This document shows positions 61,007 through 64,000 of a stretch of DNA of 64,000 nucleotides, piece after piece (position 1 is the stretch's first letter; each line of letters starts with the position of its first letter). A program made the position numbers and the translations under genes. Source of the stretch: Pokkaliibacter plantistimulans (lineage in GTDB: Bacteria; Pseudomonadota; Gammaproteobacteria; Pseudomonadales; Balneatricaceae); contig NZ_CP177354.1 of NCBI RefSeq assembly GCF_046844695.1, positions 3,348,001 through 3,412,000 on the forward strand. Direction: 5' to 3'. The notes beneath the pieces are model-generated. The model worked only from the letters and a program-made list of their open reading frames with translations. It was not told the DNA's origin and did no database searches.

Positions 61007-62029
61007 TCAGCCGCGGGTCTGGGCGCGGTAACTGGCACCCATGCGGCAGGCAATGGCAAAGGCATTTTCCATGGCCTGCACACTGGCCTTGTTGCTACCG
61101 GCAATGTCATAGGCGGTGCCGTGGGCCGGGGTGGTAATAGGGACCGGCAGACCACCCTGTACGGTGACGCCTTTTTCAAAGCCGAGCAGCTTGATGGCGA
61201 TCTGGCCCTGGTCGTGGTACATGGTGACGATGGCGTCATACTGGCCATCCCGGGCTTTGAGGAAGATCGTGTCAGCCGGGAACGGGCCGTTGATGGGCAG
61301 CCCTTCATCGTTCAGGGCTTTGACGGCCGGGGCGATGATGTCAATCTCCTCCCGCCCACAGACGCCGCCGTCACCGCCGTGAGGGTTGAAGGCTGCGACG
61401 GCCACCCGTGGCTGTGCTACACCTGCGGCGGCCAGTGACTGATAAATCAGGCGGGTGGCCTGCTTGATACGCTCAACGCTCAGATAGCTGGCAACGTCCT
61501 TGAGGGGAACGTGTGAGGAAATCCGTGACGTCCACAGACCGCCCAGGGTGTTGAACTCGCAGAAGAAGCCATCAACCTTGAGGTAGTCGGCGAAGTAGTG
61601 CAGTTCATCCTCGAAAGGCATACCGGCCTGCTTCATGGCGTGTTTGTTGAGCGGGGCAAAACAGATAGCGTCGATATGGCGCTGGCTGACGGCAGCCAGA
61701 CACATATCCAGCACTTTCAGTACCGATGCGCCGCCGGAAGCGGCGGCGACACCCACCTGCACATCCTCGGGTTTGACGCTGTCGACAGCAACAAACAGCG
61801 GACGGTCGCTGTCCAGTGCCCGCGCCTGTTGCAGGCTTTCGATGGCGAGTGTTTCCACCTTCACGCCGGCAGTTTGCTGTCCGGCTTCCCACACCCAGGG
61901 GTCACCGATCAGAACGATATTGGCCTGCTGCAGGGTAGAGGGTTTGCTCAACAGCTTGGCGATCAGTTCAGGGCCAATGCCTGCAGGATCACCCAGCGTC
62001 AGGGCTACGGTCGGGCGCAAGTTACTCAT
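61007..62029 (-). CDS. PdxA-family 4-hydroxythreonine-4-phosphate dehydrogenase (PdxA2-like)
   Basis: A 340-residue NAD-dependent metal dehydrogenase. VALTLGDPAGIGPELIAKLL opens it. FAPLNKHAMKQAG, AAFNPHGGDGGVCGREE, MYHDQGQIAIKLLGFEKGVTVQGGLPVPITTPAHGTAYDIAG contain the Zn ligands and phosphate site. PdxA2-type members in sugar-acid clusters oxidise four-carbon acid phosphates (threonate/erythronate pathways) and need a DUF1537 kinase, which is not in this window. The start ATGA overlaps the dctM stop. It is probably not the biosynthetic PdxA. Confidence 0.88.
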   Translation of the reverse strand: MSNLRPTVALTLGDPAGIGPELIAKLLSKPSTLQQANIVLIGDPWVWEAGQQTAGVKVETLAIESLQQARALDSDRPLFVAVDSVKPEDVQVGVAAASGGASVLKVLDMCLAAVSQRHIDAICFAPLNKHAMKQAGMPFEDELHYFADYLKVDGFFCEFNTLGGLWTSRISSHVPLKDVASYLSVERIKQATRLIYQSLAAAGVAQPRVAVAAFNPHGGDGGVCGREEIDIIAPAVKALNDEGLPINGPFPADTIFLKARDGQYDAIVTMYHDQGQIAIKLLGFEKGVTVQGGLPVPITTPAHGTAYDIAGSNKASVQAMENAFAIACRMGASYRAQTRG

Positions 62030-63327
62030 TGGGTTACTCCTGTGGTGGGGTAGAGCATGTTGACCAGGGTCATGGGGATCGCCGGGACATAGGTCACCAG
62101 CATCAGCACGATAAACAGCACGCCAATCATCGGCAGGTTCACCCGGGCGGTTTTCCACATATCGGTACGGGCGATGGAGCAGGACGTAGCCAGCACCGAC
62201 GCCACTGGTGGCGTTTGTTGTCCGATAGCCAGATTGAGGGTCAGGATCAGACCGAAATGAATGGGGTCGATGCCGAGCTGCTGGATCAGCGGCAGCACGA
62301 TGGGCACCACCAGAATGATGGCGGCCGCGCCGTGCAGGAACATGCCCAGCACCAGCAACAGCACGTTCAGCAATGCCAGCACCAGTACCGGATCGGTCGT
62401 GATGGAGGTAATTTCCCGCGCCAGTTGCTGCGGCAACTGCATCTCGGTGAGGAAGGTGCCGAGAATGGCGGAGGTGGCGACCAGCAGCATAACCACGGCA
62501 GTCTGCACCACGCCGTCGATCACGGCGCGATACAACACCTGCAAATCCATTTCGCAATAGACCAGACCGCCGATCACCAGCGCCGCCAGTACCGCAACAC
62601 CGGCGCCTTCGGTAGCGGTGACGATGCCGCCAAAGATACCGCCGAGAATGATCACTGGTAGCAGCAGCGCCCAGAATGCCTCGCGGAAGGCTTTGCCCAG
62701 CCGGGTCAGGGAGAAGGCTTCCTCACGGGGCAGGTTGTATTTGATGGCGAAGTAGTAGCAGGCCGCAGCCAGTCCGATACCGCCGAGAATGCCCGGCACC
62801 ACGCCTGCAACGAACAGCTTGACCACCGAGGTATCGGCAATCGCGCCATACAGGATCATCGACAGCGACGGCGGAATGATGATGGCCAGCGATGCGGAAG
62901 CGGAGGTGATGGCGGCGGCAAACTCAGGGTTGTAGTTACGCCGTTTCATTTCCGGAATCAGAATCGAACCGGTGGCGGCCACATCAGCTACGGCAGAGCC
63001 GGAAATTTCGGCAAAGAACATCGAGACGCCGACATTCACCATGGCCAGACTGCCGCGCACAAAGCCCACTATGGCTGAGACCAGATTGATCAGTCGTTGC
63101 GACAGGCCGGTGGTGTTCATCAGTGCGCCAGCCAGAATAAACAGAGGGATAGCAATCAGCGGGAAGCTGGTAGCACCGCTGTACAGGGTCAGCGGGATAT
63201 TGACCAGCGCATCCCAGCCCTGAGTCAGCCAGGTACCGGCGATGGCCACCACGCCGATAGCGACGGCAATGGGAACATTGATCAGCACTAGTACGAAGAT
63301 TGCGGCAATAACCAGAAGCAGAGTCAT
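62026..63327 (-). CDS. dctM: TRAP transporter large permease subunit, second system
   Basis: A 433-residue DctM with about 12 helices. VPIAVAIGVVAIAGTWLTQGWDALVNIPLTLYSGATSFPLIAIPLFILAGALM, GSAVADVAATGSILIPEM and IIIPPSLSMILYGAIAD are family blocks. Coupled by four-base overlap to dctQ upstream and to the PdxA-type gene downstream. Distinct from the system at 56319-58108; the two DctM proteins are moderately similar paralogues. Confidence 0.94.
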   Translation of the reverse strand: MTLLLVIAAIFVLVLINVPIAVAIGVVAIAGTWLTQGWDALVNIPLTLYSGATSFPLIAIPLFILAGALMNTTGLSQRLINLVSAIVGFVRGSLAMVNVGVSMFFAEISGSAVADVAATGSILIPEMKRRNYNPEFAAAITSASASLAIIIPPSLSMILYGAIADTSVVKLFVAGVVPGILGGIGLAAACYYFAIKYNLPREEAFSLTRLGKAFREAFWALLLPVIILGGIFGGIVTATEGAGVAVLAALVIGGLVYCEMDLQVLYRAVIDGVVQTAVVMLLVATSAILGTFLTEMQLPQQLAREITSITTDPVLVLALLNVLLLVLGMFLHGAAAIILVVPIVLPLIQQLGIDPIHFGLILTLNLAIGQQTPPVASVLATSCSIARTDMWKTARVNLPMIGVLFIVLMLVTYVPAIPMTLVNMLYPTTGVTQ

Positions 63328-63941
63328 GGACGTACCTCCCAGGCCTGATGCAGGGTCAGACCTTCTTCGGCCAGACGGATGGCCTCCTCGATGGCTTCAT
63401 GCTCACTGTCGACGCCCTGACGCATCTTGTGCCAGGCATCCGGCATACTTAGCAGCTCACAGAGGATGAACAGACTGGCACTGACGGGAATCACCGACTG
63501 GGTAAAGCTCAGGTTGATCCACGGCAGGGAGACCAGATTGTCCCACGCCAGCACGTTGAGTACGTCATAGCCAAATTTAGCGATAATCGCAAAGAAGCCA
63601 ATGACGATCAGTTCCGACAGGACGAACAGCAGTGAGCGCAGTGGCGCCGGTGCTTTGCTGACAATGCCGGGACAGCCCAGATGTGCGCGCTTCAGGGCTG
63701 CCAGACTGGCACCGTAGAAGCTCAGCCAGGCCAGCCCGATAGAGGCGACTTCGTCATACCAGGTGAAAGCGCTGCCCAGCATACGCAGCAGTACTGCCGC
63801 CAGCACGATGGCGGTCAGCCCCAGCAGCAGGGCGACAGTGAAGCCTTCCAGCAGGTACTCAAACTCCTGGCGCAGTAACTTCAGAGGCGACATGGCGACC
63901 CCGTGATGGCAGGAAGACGGAGAAGTGATGAGCGATGCCAT
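63324..63941 (-). CDS. dctQ: TRAP transporter small permease subunit, second system
   Basis: A ~205-residue DctQ protein with four helices. LLEGFTVALLLGLTAIVLAAVLLRMLGSAFTWYDEVASIGLAWLSFYGASLAALKRAHLGCPGIV is the core. The C-terminal tail of about 40 acidic residues after the last helix is longer than usual. The start is uncertain: a GTG at 63947 overlapping the previous stop, an ATG at 63941, or an ATG at 63893. Confidence 0.9.
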   Translation of the reverse strand: MASLITSPSSCHHGVAMSPLKLLRQEFEYLLEGFTVALLLGLTAIVLAAVLLRMLGSAFTWYDEVASIGLAWLSFYGASLAALKRAHLGCPGIVSKAPAPLRSLLFVLSELIVIGFFAIIAKFGYDVLNVLAWDNLVSLPWINLSFTQSVIPVSASLFILCELLSMPDAWHKMRQGVDSEHEAIEEAIRLAEEGLTLHQAWEVRP

Positions 63942-63943
63942 GA

Positions 63944-64000
63944 TCACTCACCCGCCAGCGCCATGACGCGGTCAACCAGTTGCTGTCCGCCGTCGACCTT
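63944..64000 (-). CDS. C terminus of a gene cut by the window edge, probably TRAP dctP
   Basis: The last 18 codons read KVDGGQQLVDRVMALAGE, then TGA at 63946-63944, which overlaps or abuts the start of dctQ. Position directly before dctQ is the normal place for a dctP, and the helical ending fits, but 18 residues are too few to identify it. Confidence 0.45.
   Translation of the reverse strand, partial: KVDGGQQLVDRVMALAGE

Noticed and set aside
61007..62557. 516-codon frame suggesting a fusion N-terminal to the PdxA-type enzyme
   Set aside because: The extra 176 codons lie antisense-frame within dctM coding sequence. Homology and the ATGA overlap place the true start at 62029.

Overview
The window reads as chromosome of a gammaproteobacterium of moderately high GC, most like the Oceanospirillales/marine Pseudomonadales group. 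This is inferred from the gene complement (Kup, KefC with a KefF-like partner, CioAB, TRAP transporters, CysI with its DUF934 partner) and from a conserved intergenic repeat. No rRNA, tRNA or CRISPR array was seen. Most genes have clear Shine-Dalgarno sequences, which decide several starts. Those starts are GTG or TTG in a few cases.

Layout. 0-10 kb: kup, three transporters (two MFS, one ACR3-type) with divergent LysR regulators, argC, and an HpaR-like MarR regulator. 10.5-12.8 kb: a zinc-ribbon membrane protein and an SPFH/GYF_2 protein, resembling the YdjG/YdjI partners of PspA in Bacillus. 13-21.3 kb: an SRPBCC-like protein, a LysR/MFS pair, a DsbA-family oxidoreductase, a secreted cyclase-family enzyme and a complete iron-chelate type ABC importer (binding protein, permease, ATPase). 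21.3-25 kb: a PrpF-family isomerase, small hypotheticals, an alpha/beta hydrolase and an IS5/IS903-type deletion remnant. 25-32.6 kb: lrgAB, the cysI-DUF934 pair, a MocR-type regulator and divergent cioAB. 33-38 kb: a HipBA-type toxin-antitoxin pair, a cupin and the kefF-like/kefC pair.

38-42.9 kb is a visibly AT-richer island. It begins near a decayed IS5-family transposase and ends next to an MFS gene of which only the last ~95 codons survive. It carries three tandem phage-tail-collar (MdpB-type) genes, a GNAT acetyltransferase, a DUF6916-like protein and a sulfotransferase. 43-51.4 kb is mixed metabolism: a periplasmic-type binding protein without a signal peptide, a TauD/TfdA dioxygenase with an aldo/keto reductase, mobA, an orphan AbrB-type antitoxin, a CitE-like lyase, a CaiB-type CoA transferase, and a TetR regulator with a divergent O-methyltransferase.

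51.4-64 kb is one minus-strand catabolic block. In transcription order it holds a TRAP gene tail cut by the window edge, dctQ-dctM, a PdxA-family dehydrogenase, an enolase-superfamily acid-sugar dehydratase, an AraD1/FAH-type hydrolyase, a second dctQ-dctM whose upstream dctP has lost most of its coding sequence in frame, an intact dctP, a beta-propeller lactonase-like protein, an amidohydrolase/lactonase and a ketoglutarate-semialdehyde dehydrogenase. Together these fit uptake of a sugar acid and its non-phosphorylating oxidation to 2-oxoglutarate. The exact sugar cannot be read from sequence.

The observations most worth following are the tail-collar/sulfotransferase island, the family of end-palindromic repeats present at three sizes, an IS remnant that landed exactly on a stop codon, and the in-frame deleted dctP.
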